A stretch of 42,916 nucleotides of DNA from an uncultured Pseudomonadota bacterium (GCA_946480245.1 CAMLIZ010000022.1:1-42916); one strand, 5' to 3'; shown: positions 24,098 through 33,010, counted from the stretch's first letter. Notes: generated from the sequence alone by a model not told the origin. Made by a program: numbers and translations.

Positions 24098-25083
24098 ACC
24101 CGACACTTCCACGCTACGCCCGCATCGCGGGCACCGGCAGCTACCTGCCTTCGCGCCGCATCACCAACGACGAACTGGCCCGCCAGCTGGCCGAGCGGGG
24201 GGTGGAAACCTCCGACGAGTGGATCGTCGAGCGCACCGGCATCCGGGCACGCCATTTCGCCGCCGACGATGAACTGTGCAGCGACATGGCGGTTCGAGCG
24301 GCGCGCCAGGCGATCGAGGCGGCTGGCATCGCGCCGGATCAGATCGACCTGATCATCGTGGCCACGTCCACGCCCGACATGGTGTTCCCATCCACCGCAT
24401 GCATCGTGCAGCGCAAGCTCGGCATCGCAGGCTGCGCTGCATTCGACATGCAGGCGGTGTGCTCAGGCTTCGTCTATGGGCTGACCGTGGCCGATTCGAT
24501 GATCCGCACTGGCGCTGCGCACAACGCGTTGGTGATCGGCTCGGAGATCTTTTCGCGCCTGCTCGATTTCAACGATCGCGGCACGTGCGTTCTGTTCGGC
24601 GATGGCGCGGGTGCTGTCGTGCTGCAGGCCAGCGATACACCCGGCATCCTGGCCAGCGACCTGCATGCGGACGGGCGTCACGTGGAGATCCTGTGCACGC
24701 CGGGCACCGTCAGCGGCGGCAAGGTCAGCGGTGATCCGTTGCTCAAGATGGACGGGCCAGCGGTGTTCAAGCTGGCCGTCGGGGTGCTCGAGTCGTCGGC
24801 ACGCGCGGCGCTGGCCAAGGCCGGCCGCACCGACGCCGACATCGACTGGCTGATCCCGCACCAGGCCAACATCCGCATCATGCAAAGCACCGCGCGCAAG
24901 CTGAAGCTGCCGCTGGACAAGCTGATCGCCACCGTGAGCGAGCATGGCAACACCTCGGCCGCATCGATCCCGCTCGCACTCGACGTGGCCGTGCGCTCCG
25001 GCCGCGTGAAGCGCGGCGACACCCTGATGCTCGAGGGCGTGGGCGGCGGCTTCACCTGGGGTGCGGTGTTGCTCGATTTCTGA
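24094..25083 (+). CDS. fabH: beta-ketoacyl-ACP synthase III
   Basis: A 329-residue condensing enzyme that starts fatty acid synthesis by joining acetyl-CoA with malonyl-ACP. The triad is seen as C123 in [14 protein letters not shown]256 in [10 protein letters not shown] and N286 in [22 protein letters not shown] and the C-terminal [15 protein letters not shown] are also typical. The start overlaps plsX by four bases, indicating coupled translation within the fatty-acid operon. Confidence 0.98.
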   Translation: MNPTLPRYARIAGTGSYLPSRRITNDELARQLAERGVETSDEWIVERTGIRARHFAADDELCSDMAVRAARQAIEAAGIAPDQIDLIIVATSTPDMVFPSTACIVQRKLGIAGCAAFDMQAVCSGFVYGLTVADSMIRTGAAHNALVIGSEIFSRLLDFNDRGTCVLFGDGAGAVVLQASDTPGILASDLHADGRHVEILCTPGTVSGGKVSGDPLLKMDGPAVFKLAVGVLESSARAALAKAGRTDADIDWLIPHQANIRIMQSTARKLKLPLDKLIATVSEHGNTSAASIPLALDVAVRSGRVKRGDTLMLEGVGGGFTWGAVLLDF

Positions 25084-25126
25084 CGCGCACCTGCCTCGTT
25101 CCTTCCGATTCAACAAGACGCAAGCG

Positions 25127-26065
25127 ATGACCGCATTCGCATTCGTGTTCCCCGGGCAGGGCTCGCAGGCTGTGGGCATGCTCGATGCCTGGGGCGACCA
25201 TCCGGCCGTGCGCAGCACCTTGGCCGAAGCGTCCGACGCGCTGGGCGAGGACGTTGCCCGCCTGATCCACGAAGGCCCGAAGGACCAACTCGATCTCACC
25301 ACCAACACCCAGCCGGTGATGCTGGCCGCGGGCATTGCCTGCTACCGCGCCTGGCTCGCCGATACCGGGCTCGAGCCTGCGGCGGTGGCGGGTCACTCGC
25401 TGGGCGAGTACACCGCCCTGGTCGCTGCGGGAGCGCTTGCGCTGGCCGAAGCGCTGCCGCTCGTGCGCTTTCGTGCACAAGCGATGCAGGAGGCGGTGCC
25501 GGTCGGCATGGGCGCGATGGCGGCCATCCTCGGGCTCGATGCCGACGCCGTGCGCAGCACGTGTGTGCAAGTCGCCTCGGACGGCGGCGAAGCCGTCGAG
25601 GCCGTGAATTTCAACGATCCCAAGCAAACCGTCATCGCCGGCACCAAGGCGGCCGTCGAGCGCGCCTGTGAAGCGCTGAAGGCCGCGGGCGCCAAGCGGG
25701 CCCTGCCATTGCCGGTGTCGGCGCCGTTCCATTCGAGCCTGATGAAGCCGGCCGCCGAGCGACTGAAGCAGCGGCTGGCCGGCGTGGTGCTACAGGCGCC
25801 GCGCATTCCCGTGGTGAACAACGTCGACGTGAAGGTCGAGCAGCAGCCGGATGTGATCCGCGACGCGCTGTACCGCCAGGCCTTTGGCCCGGTGCGCTGG
25901 GTGGAGGTGGTGCAGGCGCTGCGCGGGCGGGGCCTTGCGCACGTGTTCGAGTGCGGTCCAGGCAAGGTGCTGGCCGGCATGGTCAAGCGCATCGACGCTG
26001 CGACCGTCACCGGCACGGTGCTGGATCCCGCGTCACTGCAGGAAGTAAAGGGGATGCTGGCATGA
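25127..26065 (+). CDS. fabD: malonyl-CoA:ACP transacylase
   Basis: A 312-residue enzyme that loads malonyl groups on ACP. It begins MTAFAFVFPGQGSQAVGML. The nucleophile S91 is in VAGHSLGEYTALVA, R116 in VRFRAQAMQEAVP holds the carboxylate, and H202 in SAPFHSSLM is the partner. GPGKVLAGMVKRI closes the family pattern. ATG at 25127 is chosen over an upstream in-frame start inside fabH. The 3' end overlaps fabG by four bases. Confidence 0.97.
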   Translation: MTAFAFVFPGQGSQAVGMLDAWGDHPAVRSTLAEASDALGEDVARLIHEGPKDQLDLTTNTQPVMLAAGIACYRAWLADTGLEPAAVAGHSLGEYTALVAAGALALAEALPLVRFRAQAMQEAVPVGMGAMAAILGLDADAVRSTCVQVASDGGEAVEAVNFNDPKQTVIAGTKAAVERACEALKAAGAKRALPLPVSAPFHSSLMKPAAERLKQRLAGVVLQAPRIPVVNNVDVKVEQQPDVIRDALYRQAFGPVRWVEVVQALRGRGLAHVFECGPGKVLAGMVKRIDAATVTGTVLDPASLQEVKGMLA

Positions 26066-26811
26066 GCGAGGTGCAGTTTGCCGGGCAGGTGGCGCTGGTC
26101 ACCGGTGCGTCGCGCGGCATCGGCCGGGCCATCGCGCTCGAGTTGGCGGCGCGCGGGCTCAAGGTCGTCGGCACGGCCACCTCGGAATCCGGCGCTCAGG
26201 CCGTCACCGAGGCGCTGGGCGCACACGAAGGTTGCCGCGGCATTGCGCTGAACGTGAACGACGCGGCGGGCGCCGAGGCGGCGGTGGACGCCATCGTCAA
26301 GACACACGGCGCGCTGCACGTGCTGGTGAACAACGCTGGCATCACGCGCGACACGCTTGCGATGCGCATGAAGGACGATGACTGGGATGCCGTGCTCGAC
26401 ACCAACCTGAAGGCGGTGTTCCGGCTCTCGCGCGCCGTGATGCGCACGATGATGAAGCAGCGCTATGGCCGCATCGTCAACATCACCTCGGTGGTGGGTG
26501 CCAGCGGCAACGCCGGCCAGGCCAACTATGCGGCGGCCAAGGCTGGCGTGGCGGGGCTCACGAGAGCGCTGGCACGCGAGCTCGGCAGCCGCGGCATCAC
26601 GGTCAACTGCGTTGCGCCGGGCTTCATCGCCACCGACATGACCGAGGTGCTGCCCGAAGCGCAGAAGGCCGCGCTGCTGCAGCAGATCCCGCTCGGGCGC
26701 CTGGGTGCCCCGCAGGAGATTGCCAATGCGGTCGCGTTTCTCGCGTCGCCGGGCGCCGGCTACATCACCGGCACCGAGCTGCACGTGAACGGCGGCATGT
26801 ACATGGGTTGA
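26062..26811 (+). CDS. fabG: 3-oxoacyl-ACP reductase
   Basis: A 249-residue NADPH-dependent SDR that reduces beta-ketoacyl-[11 protein letters not shown] (14-21) binds the cofactor; [10 protein letters not shown]143 in ITSVVGAS, Y156 and K160 in NYAAAKAGV form the active site. [19 protein letters not shown] and HVNGGMYM end it in the usual way. The start overlaps fabD (ATGA). It is followed by a 94-base gap before acpP. Confidence 0.97.
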   Translation: MSEVQFAGQVALVTGASRGIGRAIALELAARGLKVVGTATSESGAQAVTEALGAHEGCRGIALNVNDAAGAEAAVDAIVKTHGALHVLVNNAGITRDTLAMRMKDDDWDAVLDTNLKAVFRLSRAVMRTMMKQRYGRIVNITSVVGASGNAGQANYAAAKAGVAGLTRALARELGSRGITVNCVAPGFIATDMTEVLPEAQKAALLQQIPLGRLGAPQEIANAVAFLASPGAGYITGTELHVNGGMYMG

Positions 26812-26855
26812 TTCGAGGCGCGGCGGCTGTCTTAGGGGTTTCACTCCAAGGCCGC

Positions 26856-26861
26856 TAAAAT
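26856..26861 (+). promoter_or_regulatory. -10-like hexamer upstream of acpP
   Basis: TAAAAT in the fabG-acpP gap, 44 bases before the acpP start. No good -35 is seen at the right spacing. An imperfect hairpin with arms GCGGC and GCCGC lies just upstream (about 26823-26855), and the leader is T-rich, with CTGGAGGAG as a strong ribosome site. Extra transcription of acpP would fit its high demand; this is inferred. Confidence 0.35.
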
Positions 26862-26905
26862 CCCGCGCTGTTTGTTTTTTCCGTTTTTTCACTCCTGGAG
26901 GAGTC

Positions 26906-27145
26906 ATGAGCGACATCGAAGCACGCGTCAAGAAGATCATCGCCGAGCAGTTGGGCGTGCCAGAGGCCGACGTCACCAACGAAAAGGCCTTTGTGGCGGA
27001 TCTGGGCGCGGACTCGCTGGATACCGTGGAGCTGGTGATGGCCCTCGAGGACGAGTTCGGCATCGAGATCCCGGACGAAGAGGCCGAGAAGATCACCACA
27101 GTACAGCTGGCGATCGACTACGCGGTCAAGCACCAGAAGGCCTGA
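26906..27145 (+). CDS. acpP: acyl carrier protein
   Basis: A 79-residue acidic protein carrying growing acyl chains. The phosphopantetheine site is S37 in [20 protein letters not shown]. The opening [18 protein letters not shown] is close to E. coli AcpP. A strong GGAGGAG site lies just before ATG 26906. The holo-ACP synthase that modifies it is also in this window (39625). Confidence 0.99.
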   Translation: MSDIEARVKKIIAEQLGVPEADVTNEKAFVADLGADSLDTVELVMALEDEFGIEIPDEEAEKITTVQLAIDYAVKHQKA

Positions 27146-27167
27146 GGCCGCAGCCATTGTCTTTCGC

Positions 27168-28412
27168 ATGAGTCGTCGTCGCGTCGTCGTCACCGGCCTG
27201 GGGCTGATCAGCCCGGTCGGCAATTCCGTTGCCGAAGGCTGGGCCACGCTCGTGGCCGGCAAGAGCGGCATTGCCACGGTCACCAAGTTCGATGCGTCGA
27301 ATCTGGCCTGCCGGTTCGCGGGTGAGGTGAAGGGCTTCAAGGTCGAGGATTACATCCCGGCCAAGGAAGCCCGCCACATGGACACCTTCATCCACTACGG
27401 CATGGCCGCCGCCATCCAGGCCGTGCAGGATGCCGGGCTGCCGACGGGCGACGCGCTCAGCGAGGAAGCCGCCGAGCGCATCGGCGTGCTGGTGGGCTCG
27501 GGCATCGGGGGTCTGCCCCTGATCGAAGAGACCCAGAGGGAACTGACCGAGCGCGGCCCGCGCCGCATCTCGCCGTTCTTCGTCCCGGCGTCGATCATCA
27601 ACATGATCTCGGGCCACGTGTCGATCAAGTACGGCTTCACCGGCCCGAACCTCGCCATCGTCACGGCCTGCACCACCGGCCTGCATTGCATCGGCGAGGC
27701 CAGCCGGATGATCGAGTACGGTGACGCGGACGTGATGATCGCTGGTGGGGCGGAATCCACCGTCTCGCCGTTGGGCATCGGTGGCTTTGCCGCTGCCCGT
27801 GCACTGTCCACCCGCAACGACGACCCCGCCACTGCGTCGCGGCCCTGGGACAAGGACCGCGACGGGTTCGTGCTCGGCGAGGGCAGCGGCGTGCTGGTAC
27901 TCGAGGAGTACGAGCACGCGAAGAAGCGCGGGGCCCAGATCTACGCCGAACTGGCCGGCTTTGGCATGGGCGCGGACGCGTTCCACATGACCGCGCCCAA
28001 CGTCGACGGCCCCAAGCGGTCGATGAAGGCGGCATTGCGCAACGCCGGCGTGAACGCCAGCGAGGTGCAATACCTCAACGCGCACGGCACCTCTACGCCC
28101 CTCGGCGACCTGAACGAGACCAACGCGATCAAGCTCGCGTTCGGCGACCATGCCAAGCGGCTGGTCGTCAACTCCACGAAATCGATGACCGGGCACCTGC
28201 TGGGCGGTGCTGGCGGCGTGGAGTCGGTGTTCACCGTGCTGGCGCTGCACCATCAGGTGTCACCGCCCACGATCAACATCTTCAACCAGGATCCGGAATG
28301 CGACCTGGACTACTGCGCCAACAGTGCGCGCGAGATGAAGATCGACATCGCGGTGAAGAACAACTTCGGCTTCGGCGGCACCAACGGTACGCTGGTGTTC
28401 CGGCGCGTCTGA
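27168..28412 (+). CDS. fabF: 3-oxoacyl-ACP synthase II
   Basis: A 414-residue elongating condensing enzyme. It begins [20 protein letters not shown]. The Cys-His-His triad is C168 in [15 protein letters not shown]306 in [12 protein letters not shown] and H343 in [15 protein letters not shown], with K338. [14 protein letters not shown] is the C-terminal glycine-rich loop. It is the last fatty-acid gene of the operon; 20 bases separate it from the next gene. Confidence 0.98.
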   Translation: MSRRRVVVTGLGLISPVGNSVAEGWATLVAGKSGIATVTKFDASNLACRFAGEVKGFKVEDYIPAKEARHMDTFIHYGMAAAIQAVQDAGLPTGDALSEEAAERIGVLVGSGIGGLPLIEETQRELTERGPRRISPFFVPASIINMISGHVSIKYGFTGPNLAIVTACTTGLHCIGEASRMIEYGDADVMIAGGAESTVSPLGIGGFAAARALSTRNDDPATASRPWDKDRDGFVLGEGSGVLVLEEYEHAKKRGAQIYAELAGFGMGADAFHMTAPNVDGPKRSMKAALRNAGVNASEVQYLNAHGTSTPLGDLNETNAIKLAFGDHAKRLVVNSTKSMTGHLLGGAGGVESVFTVLALHHQVSPPTINIFNQDPECDLDYCANSAREMKIDIAVKNNFGFGGTNGTLVFRRV

Positions 28413-28432
28413 ACGCGTGAGCATCGCGGCCC

Positions 28433-28879
28433 ATGCGCGCCGCGCCCGCGGTCACTGTTGAGCTTGTCGCTTCCCCGCGCTGGACGGCCGTCTGTGTGGT
28501 GCTCGGCGCCGTGGCGGCCGCCGCCGCCAGCGCGGCGATTTGCGCCCATCTGGTTCGCGATGCAATCATGGCGGGCTTGTTCATTGCCTCCGCAACGGCG
28601 GCGGGCGCGCTGTTGCTGTGGCGCGTCCGGCCACCAGGTGGAGGGCGGTTGCGCTGGGATGGCGATCGCTGGTGGCATCGGGAAGCGGGTTCCGATGCGT
28701 CTGAACGCGCCGGAAGCCTCATGGTGATGATCGATCTTGGTGGCTGGATGTTGCTGCGCTTCTTGCCCGAGGGCGGGCCGGGCGCTGCATGGCTGCCGGT
28801 GAGCGAGGGCCGAGTGCCACAGGCTGGCGCTTTGCGTGCCGCTGCCTATGCCGCCCCGCCCGAAGGGGCTGCACGATGA
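28433..28879 (+). CDS. small membrane protein upstream of rpoE, possibly YgfX-like
   Basis: I do not recognise this 148-residue protein with certainty. It has two adjacent hydrophobic segments (about 17-38, AVCVVLGAVAAAAASAAICA, and 45-63, IMAGLFIASATAAGALLLW). After them comes a soluble part rich in Trp and Gly: LRWDGDRWWHRE, then VMIDLGGWMLLRFLP and AAWLPVS. Two N-terminal membrane helices followed by a small beta-rich domain recall YgfX/CptA-type proteins, but that is architecture only. Its stop overlaps the rpoE start by four bases, so it is co-translated with the sigma factor and could affect envelope stress signalling (inferred). Confidence 0.75.
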   Translation: MRAAPAVTVELVASPRWTAVCVVLGAVAAAAASAAICAHLVRDAIMAGLFIASATAAGALLLWRVRPPGGGRLRWDGDRWWHREAGSDASERAGSLMVMIDLGGWMLLRFLPEGGPGAAWLPVSEGRVPQAGALRAAAYAAPPEGAAR

Positions 28880-29484
28880 ATGCTGCCGACGCCGACGCCC
28901 TGTTGATCGAGCGCGTCAAGCAAGGCGACGTGCGGGCTTTCGAGATGCTGGTGGTGAAGTACCAGCGCCGTATCGAACGGCTCATCGGGCGCATGGTGCG
29001 CGACGTCGATCTCGTGCAGGACATCGCCCAGGAAACGTTCATCCGCGCCTACCGTGCGATCCCCCAATTCAGGGGGGAGAGCGCGTTCTACACCTGGCTG
29101 TACCGTATCGCCGTTAACACAGCGAAGAAGGCGCTGGTGGAGCTCAAGCGCGATCCGCTGGTTTCCGAGTCAGCCTACGCGTCGGTTGACGACGGCGACG
29201 AAACTTCCCGGGTGGAAAACGAACTAAGCGACAGCGAAACGCCCGAGGCGGTGATGGCGAGCAAGGAAGTGGCGGCCACCGTCAACGCTGCGATCGACGC
29301 GCTGTCGGAGGATCTGCGCCAGGCGATCACGCTGCGCGAGATCGAGGGGCTGAGCTACGAAGAGATCGCCGAGGCGATGAATTGCCCGATCGGCACGGTA
29401 CGCTCGCGGATCTTTCGCGCGCGCGAGGCGATCGCCGAGCGGCTGCGTCCGCTGCTGGGCACGCGCGAGGGCGAGCGATGGTAA
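28876..29484 (+). CDS. rpoE: RNA polymerase sigma-E factor
   Basis: A 202-residue ECF sigma factor for envelope stress. Region 2 is DVDLVQDIAQETFIRAYRAI (43-62) with GESAFYTWLYRIAVNTAK. Region 4 is LREIEGLSYEEIAEAMNC (153-170) and PIGTVRSRIFRAREAI. The length and spacing equal those of E. coli RpoE and AlgU. It is followed by anti-sigma, RseB and protease genes, the standard regulon core. I found no clear sigma-E promoter directly in front, so autoregulation would have to act from within fabF or further up. Confidence 0.97.
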   Translation: MNAADADALLIERVKQGDVRAFEMLVVKYQRRIERLIGRMVRDVDLVQDIAQETFIRAYRAIPQFRGESAFYTWLYRIAVNTAKKALVELKRDPLVSESAYASVDDGDETSRVENELSDSETPEAVMASKEVAATVNAAIDALSEDLRQAITLREIEGLSYEEIAEAMNCPIGTVRSRIFRAREAIAERLRPLLGTREGERW

Positions 29485-29512
29485 GGCGCGACACGGTGCT
29501 GTGGAGTCGATG

Positions 29513-30151
29513 ATGTCGGATGGTTCGACGAATCAAGGTGGTCCCAAGGAAGCCCTTTCGGCACTCGCCGATGGCGAACTGGACGGCGCCGCCGTGCAGC
29601 GGTTGTGCGTCAGCTGGCGCGACGACGCCTCGGTGCGCCGCACCTGGCATGCCTACCAGCTGATCGGCGACGCGCTGCGCTCCGATGATCTGGCGGCGAA
29701 GCCCGCGCACGATGAAGCGTTCCTGCTCGCGCTGCGCGCCCGGCTCGCGCAGGAGCCCGTGGTTCTGGCGCCCCAACCGATCGCGGCCAAGCATGCGCCG
29801 GCGCGCAGGCGTGCTGCGTGGGCCGCGCCCTTCGCGGTGGCGGCCGGGTTCATGGCCGTCGCCGGTGTGCTGGTCGTCACGCGCGTGGCGCTGCCGCTTA
29901 ATCCCGACGCGCAGCCGTCCAGCGGTGCTTCCATCGCTGCCCTGCAACCCGACATGCGCGGGGCGCAGCCCGTCGCGGCATCCGAAATGAACGTCGATGC
30001 CGCCTCTGCGGGGCCGGCCGATCTGCGCGTAATCCGCGACGCGCGGCTCGATCGATATCTGGCCGCGCACAAACAGTTTGGCAACCGCGCGGGCCTGAGC
30101 GTGCCTGGCGCCACGCTGCGCGATGCCGCAGCGGTCATGCCCGAGCGTTGA
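29513..30151 (+). CDS. rseA: sigma-E anti-sigma factor RseA/MucA
   Basis: A 212-residue inner-membrane protein. The N-terminal cytoplasmic part has EALSALADGELDGAAVQRL and RRTWHAYQLIGDALRSDDL, the RseA_N sigma-binding domain. A single membrane helix spans about 101-124 (AAWAAPFAVAAGFMAVAGVL). The periplasmic tail includes RLDRYLAAHKQFGN, which matches RseA_C. The start is set at ATG 29513 because GGAG at 29503-29506 gives good spacing; ATG 29510 and GTG 29501 also fit. It holds sigma-E until cleaved by DegS/RseP-type proteases. Confidence 0.93.
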   Translation: MSDGSTNQGGPKEALSALADGELDGAAVQRLCVSWRDDASVRRTWHAYQLIGDALRSDDLAAKPAHDEAFLLALRARLAQEPVVLAPQPIAAKHAPARRRAAWAAPFAVAAGFMAVAGVLVVTRVALPLNPDAQPSSGASIAALQPDMRGAQPVAASEMNVDAASAGPADLRVIRDARLDRYLAAHKQFGNRAGLSVPGATLRDAAAVMPER

Positions 30152-30160
30152 ACCCGGCTC

Positions 30161-31174
30161 ATGGTATTGCGCCGTTTCTTGTTCGCGGGGCTGGGTCTTG
30201 CCACCGCATTTCTGGGTAGTGCCGGCTGGGCTGCATCGGGCGGAGAGGCGCCGGTTGATGCTCGCGCCTGGCTGACGCGTGTGCATCAGGCGGCCAGCCA
30301 ACGCAATTACCAAGGGACTCAGGTCTTCACTGCTGGTGGTGCGGTGTCCAGTTCGCGCATTGCGCACTACTGCGACGGTTCCCAGCAGTACGAGCGGGTC
30401 GACATGCTCGACGGTCAAATGCGCCGGGTGCTGCGTCACAACGACACGGTCTACACGCTTTGGCCGCAGCGTCATATCGCGATCGTCGAGCCGCGCGAGA
30501 CCATGGCACCGTTTCCTGCGTTGCTGCAGGACGGCGGCGAATGGCTGACCGAGCACTACGACCTGCTCTCCCAGGGGATGGACCGGCAGGCCGGCTACGA
30601 CACCGACGTCTTCCTGCTCAAGCCGCATGACGGCCTGCGGTTTGCGCAGCGCTTGTGGGCCGAGCGCGCCACCGGCCTGCTGCTGCGTGTCGACGTGCTC
30701 GGATTGCATGGCGAGGTGCTCGAGTCCTCGGCGTTCTCGGATGTCGAAATCGGGGTGCGCGCGCAGCCAGAGAAGGTGGTGCAGCCCCTCAAGCAGCTGG
30801 AAGGCTATCGAGTGCTTCGTCCGGCGATCACGACCACTCGACTCGAAGAAGAGGGGTGGCAACTGGCCCATGATGTGCCCGGCTTTCGCGAAGTGAGCTG
30901 CGTGAAGCGGCCGCTGGCCTCCAGCGAGAAGGTAGCGCAGCGCGAGCACGCGGCGATGGCGATGGTTCAGACGGTGTTTTCCGATGGCCTGACGCATGTG
31001 TCGGTCTTTATCGAACCCTTTGACGCACAAGGGCGCCGCCAGCCGATGACGGCCGCAATGGGCGCGACGCACACCCTCGCGCAGCGACTGGGCGACTGGT
31101 GGATCACCGTCGTTGGCGACGTACCAACGTCCACATTGAGGCAGTTCGCCGCGGCGTTGCAGCGCCGGCCTTGA
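30161..31174 (+). CDS. rseB: periplasmic sigma-E regulator RseB/MucB
   Basis: A 337-residue protein with a signal peptide (LFAGLGLATAFLGSAGWAAS, cleavage near 25). The N-terminal lipid-binding-like domain has WLTRVHQAASQRNYQGTQVF and YTLWPQRHIAIVEPRE. DVFLLKPHDGLRFAQRLWAE leads to the smaller C-terminal domain with VSVFIEPFD and ITVVGDVPTSTLRQFA. It binds RseA in the periplasm, protecting it until lipids or LPS release it (known family role). It lies nine bases after rseA and 40 bases before mucD. Confidence 0.95.
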   Translation: MVLRRFLFAGLGLATAFLGSAGWAASGGEAPVDARAWLTRVHQAASQRNYQGTQVFTAGGAVSSSRIAHYCDGSQQYERVDMLDGQMRRVLRHNDTVYTLWPQRHIAIVEPRETMAPFPALLQDGGEWLTEHYDLLSQGMDRQAGYDTDVFLLKPHDGLRFAQRLWAERATGLLLRVDVLGLHGEVLESSAFSDVEIGVRAQPEKVVQPLKQLEGYRVLRPAITTTRLEEEGWQLAHDVPGFREVSCVKRPLASSEKVAQREHAAMAMVQTVFSDGLTHVSVFIEPFDAQGRRQPMTAAMGATHTLAQRLGDWWITVVGDVPTSTLRQFAAALQRRP

Positions 31175-31214
31175 GATGAGGCGCAGCACTGCGCCCGACG
31201 ACGGAGGAGGATTC

Positions 31215-32693
31215 ATGAGGATCAATCGCTTGTTGGTCGCCGCGCCAGATCGGCGCCGCGTGGGCTTGGCGCTGTGCACCGCGATGCTCATTGCTGCGCC
31301 GCTACTGACACCGCATCCGGCGTCGGCCCAGTCGGCGCCGCAGGTGGCATTGCCCGATTTCACCGAGCTGGTGGAGCGAGTGGGGCCGGCTGTGGTCAAC
31401 ATCCGCACGCTCGAACGGTTGCATGCCGGCCGCAATGGCATGCCGGAGATGGACGACTCGATGGAGGAGTTCTTCCGTCGCTTTGGCATCCCGTTGCCCG
31501 GACGCCCAGATCCTCGACGCAACGCGCCGGGCGGCGATGATGGCGAACCCGTGCAACGCGGCGTGGGCTCCGGCTTCATCCTCAGCGCTGATGGTTATGT
31601 GATGACGAATGCGCACGTCGTCGAGGACGCGGATGAGGTGATGGTCACCCTGACCGACAAGCGCGAGTTCAAGGCCAAGATCATCGGCAGTGACAAGCGC
31701 ACCGACGTGGCGCTCGTGAAGATCGACGCCACCAGCCTGCCCTTTGTGCGCCTGGGCGACGTGGGCAGACTGAAGGTGGGCGAATGGGTGCTTGCGATCG
31801 GCTCGCCGTTCAACCTGGACAACACGGTTACCGCGGGCATTGTGAGTGCCAAGCAGCGCGACACCGGCGAGTACCTGCCGTTCATCCAGACCGACGTGCC
31901 GGTGAACCCTGGCAACTCCGGTGGCCCGCTGATCAACATGCGCGGCGAGGTGGTGGGCATCAACTCGCAGATCTACAGCCGCTCCGGTGGTTACATGGGC
32001 ATCTCCTTCGCCATCCCGATCGACGAGGCCAAGAACGTCGCCGACCAACTGCGCGCGAACGGCCGCGTGATCCGCGGACGCATCGGGGTCCAGATCACGC
32101 CCGTGACCCGCGACGTGGCCGAATCGATCGGCCTCGGCAAGCCCGTGGGGGCGCTCGTGCGCAGCGTGGAGTCGGGCGGCCCCGCCGAGAAGGCAGGCGT
32201 AGAGCCCGGCGACATCATTACCAAGGTGGACGGGCGCCCGGTGGAGCGATCGAACGACGTGCAGCGCATGATCGGCAACAGCAAGCCGGGTAGCCGGGTT
32301 GCGCTGCAGCTGTTCCGCCGCGGCGCCTACCGCGACGTCGACGTGAACGTCGGCGAGTTCGACGCCGAGACGCCCCGCACGCCTGCCGCCGCGGATCCTC
32401 CGCCGCCGCCGGCGCCATTGAAGGTGTTGGGCCTGGCTGTGGCCGACCTCACGGATGCACAGAAGCGCGAGCTCAAGGTGCGTGGGGGTGTGCGCGTGCA
32501 GTCTGCCGAAGGGCCGGCTGCGAGAGCCGGCCTGCGGGAAGGAGACGTCATCCTTTCGATCAACAACACAGAGATCGCCGACATGAGGCAGTTCCAGGCT
32601 GTGGCCCAAAAGGCGGACCGGAGCCGCCCGATGAGCGTGCTCGTCCGGCGTGGCGAGTGGGTCAACTATCTCGTCATCCGCCCCACCTCCTGA
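31215..32693 (+). CDS. mucD: periplasmic serine protease MucD/DegP (HtrA family)
   Basis: A 492-residue HtrA-type protease and chaperone. A signal peptide ends at ASA (36-38). The trypsin-like domain carries H134 in TNAHVV, D164 in RTDVALVKI and S235 in NPGNSGGPL. Two PDZ domains follow, one beginning near 285 (RIGVQITPVTRDVAESIG) and one near 400 (LGLAVADLTDAQKRELKV), joined by a proline-rich linker (PPPPPAP). It degrades misfolded envelope proteins. ATG 31215 is behind a strong GGAGGAGG; an ATG at 31176 lacks this. Sequence fits both MucD and DegP naming. Confidence 0.95.
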   Translation: MRINRLLVAAPDRRRVGLALCTAMLIAAPLLTPHPASAQSAPQVALPDFTELVERVGPAVVNIRTLERLHAGRNGMPEMDDSMEEFFRRFGIPLPGRPDPRRNAPGGDDGEPVQRGVGSGFILSADGYVMTNAHVVEDADEVMVTLTDKREFKAKIIGSDKRTDVALVKIDATSLPFVRLGDVGRLKVGEWVLAIGSPFNLDNTVTAGIVSAKQRDTGEYLPFIQTDVPVNPGNSGGPLINMRGEVVGINSQIYSRSGGYMGISFAIPIDEAKNVADQLRANGRVIRGRIGVQITPVTRDVAESIGLGKPVGALVRSVESGGPAEKAGVEPGDIITKVDGRPVERSNDVQRMIGNSKPGSRVALQLFRRGAYRDVDVNVGEFDAETPRTPAAADPPPPPAPLKVLGLAVADLTDAQKRELKVRGGVRVQSAEGPAARAGLREGDVILSINNTEIADMRQFQAVAQKADRSRPMSVLVRRGEWVNYLVIRPTS

Positions 32694-32702
32694 ACGAAAG
32701 CA

Positions 32703-32749
32703 CGTGAAAGGGCGCGTGGCACCCGACTGCGTCGACGGGTCTTTTCACG
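32703..32749 (+). terminator. compound hairpin after mucD
   Basis: CGTGAAA (32703-32709) pairs with TTTCACG (32743-32749). Inside, ACCCG (32721-32725) pairs with CGGGT (32736-32740). It starts ten bases after the mucD stop, so it may end the sigma-E operon. The lack of a T-tract makes this uncertain. Confidence 0.35.
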
Positions 32750-32816
32750 AAGCGGAACGAAGAGCCGGTCGATGCTTCTGCCATGCCGGTTCCAGAAGTT
32801 TGTGTGCGCTCACAAT

Positions 32817-32838
32817 CAATCCTCAAAACCGAGGATTG
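32817..32838. repeat. 8-base inverted repeat (hairpin)
   Basis: CAATCCTC (32817-32824) and GAGGATTG (32831-32838) are perfect arms around AAAACC. It lies next to the lac-operator-like palindrome and just before a -10-like TATAGAAT. It could be a weak terminator (only TT follows) or a protein site. Confidence 0.5.
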
Positions 32839-32929
32839 TTCCGGACGCGGTATAGAATCGCCCCCGGCCAGGCGCCCTTTGATGCCGCATCGGCGGTGAA
32901 GTCGAAAGGCGAACGGGTATCCCCAGCCC

Positions 32930-32950
32930 ATCCACAGCGTCTGTGGATAA
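32930..32950. promoter_or_regulatory. perfect DnaA box within a palindrome
   Basis: ATCCACAG-CGT-CTGTGGAT (32930-32948) is a perfect 8-base inverted repeat. Its right arm continues to TGTGGATAA (32942-32950), whose complement TTATCCACA is the consensus DnaA box. A lone box is not an origin, but it could be a DnaA-controlled or titration site upstream of lepA. Confidence 0.4.
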
Positions 32951-33010
32951 GCTGTTGATGGAATTGCGTGTTGGTACCCCGCAACGGGCAGAAATCGAGC
33001 ATTGGCGCGG

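Noticed and set aside
25393..27099. Minus-strand open frame of 568 codons opposite fabD, fabG and acpP
   Set aside because: Spans three certain genes and the acpP leader; composition and lack of motifs mark it as a shadow.
28300..28440. Possible sigma-E promoter in front of the small membrane gene and rpoE
   Set aside because: GAACAACTT and TCTGA can be found near the end of fabF, but they are about 45 bases apart, far from the 15-17 needed.
29327..31579. Long minus-strand open frame of 750 codons opposite rpoE, rseA, rseB and mucD
   Set aside because: It mirrors four well-conserved plus-strand genes, has no recognisable domain, and is rich in Arg, His, Gln and Pro as expected from antisense of high-GC codons.
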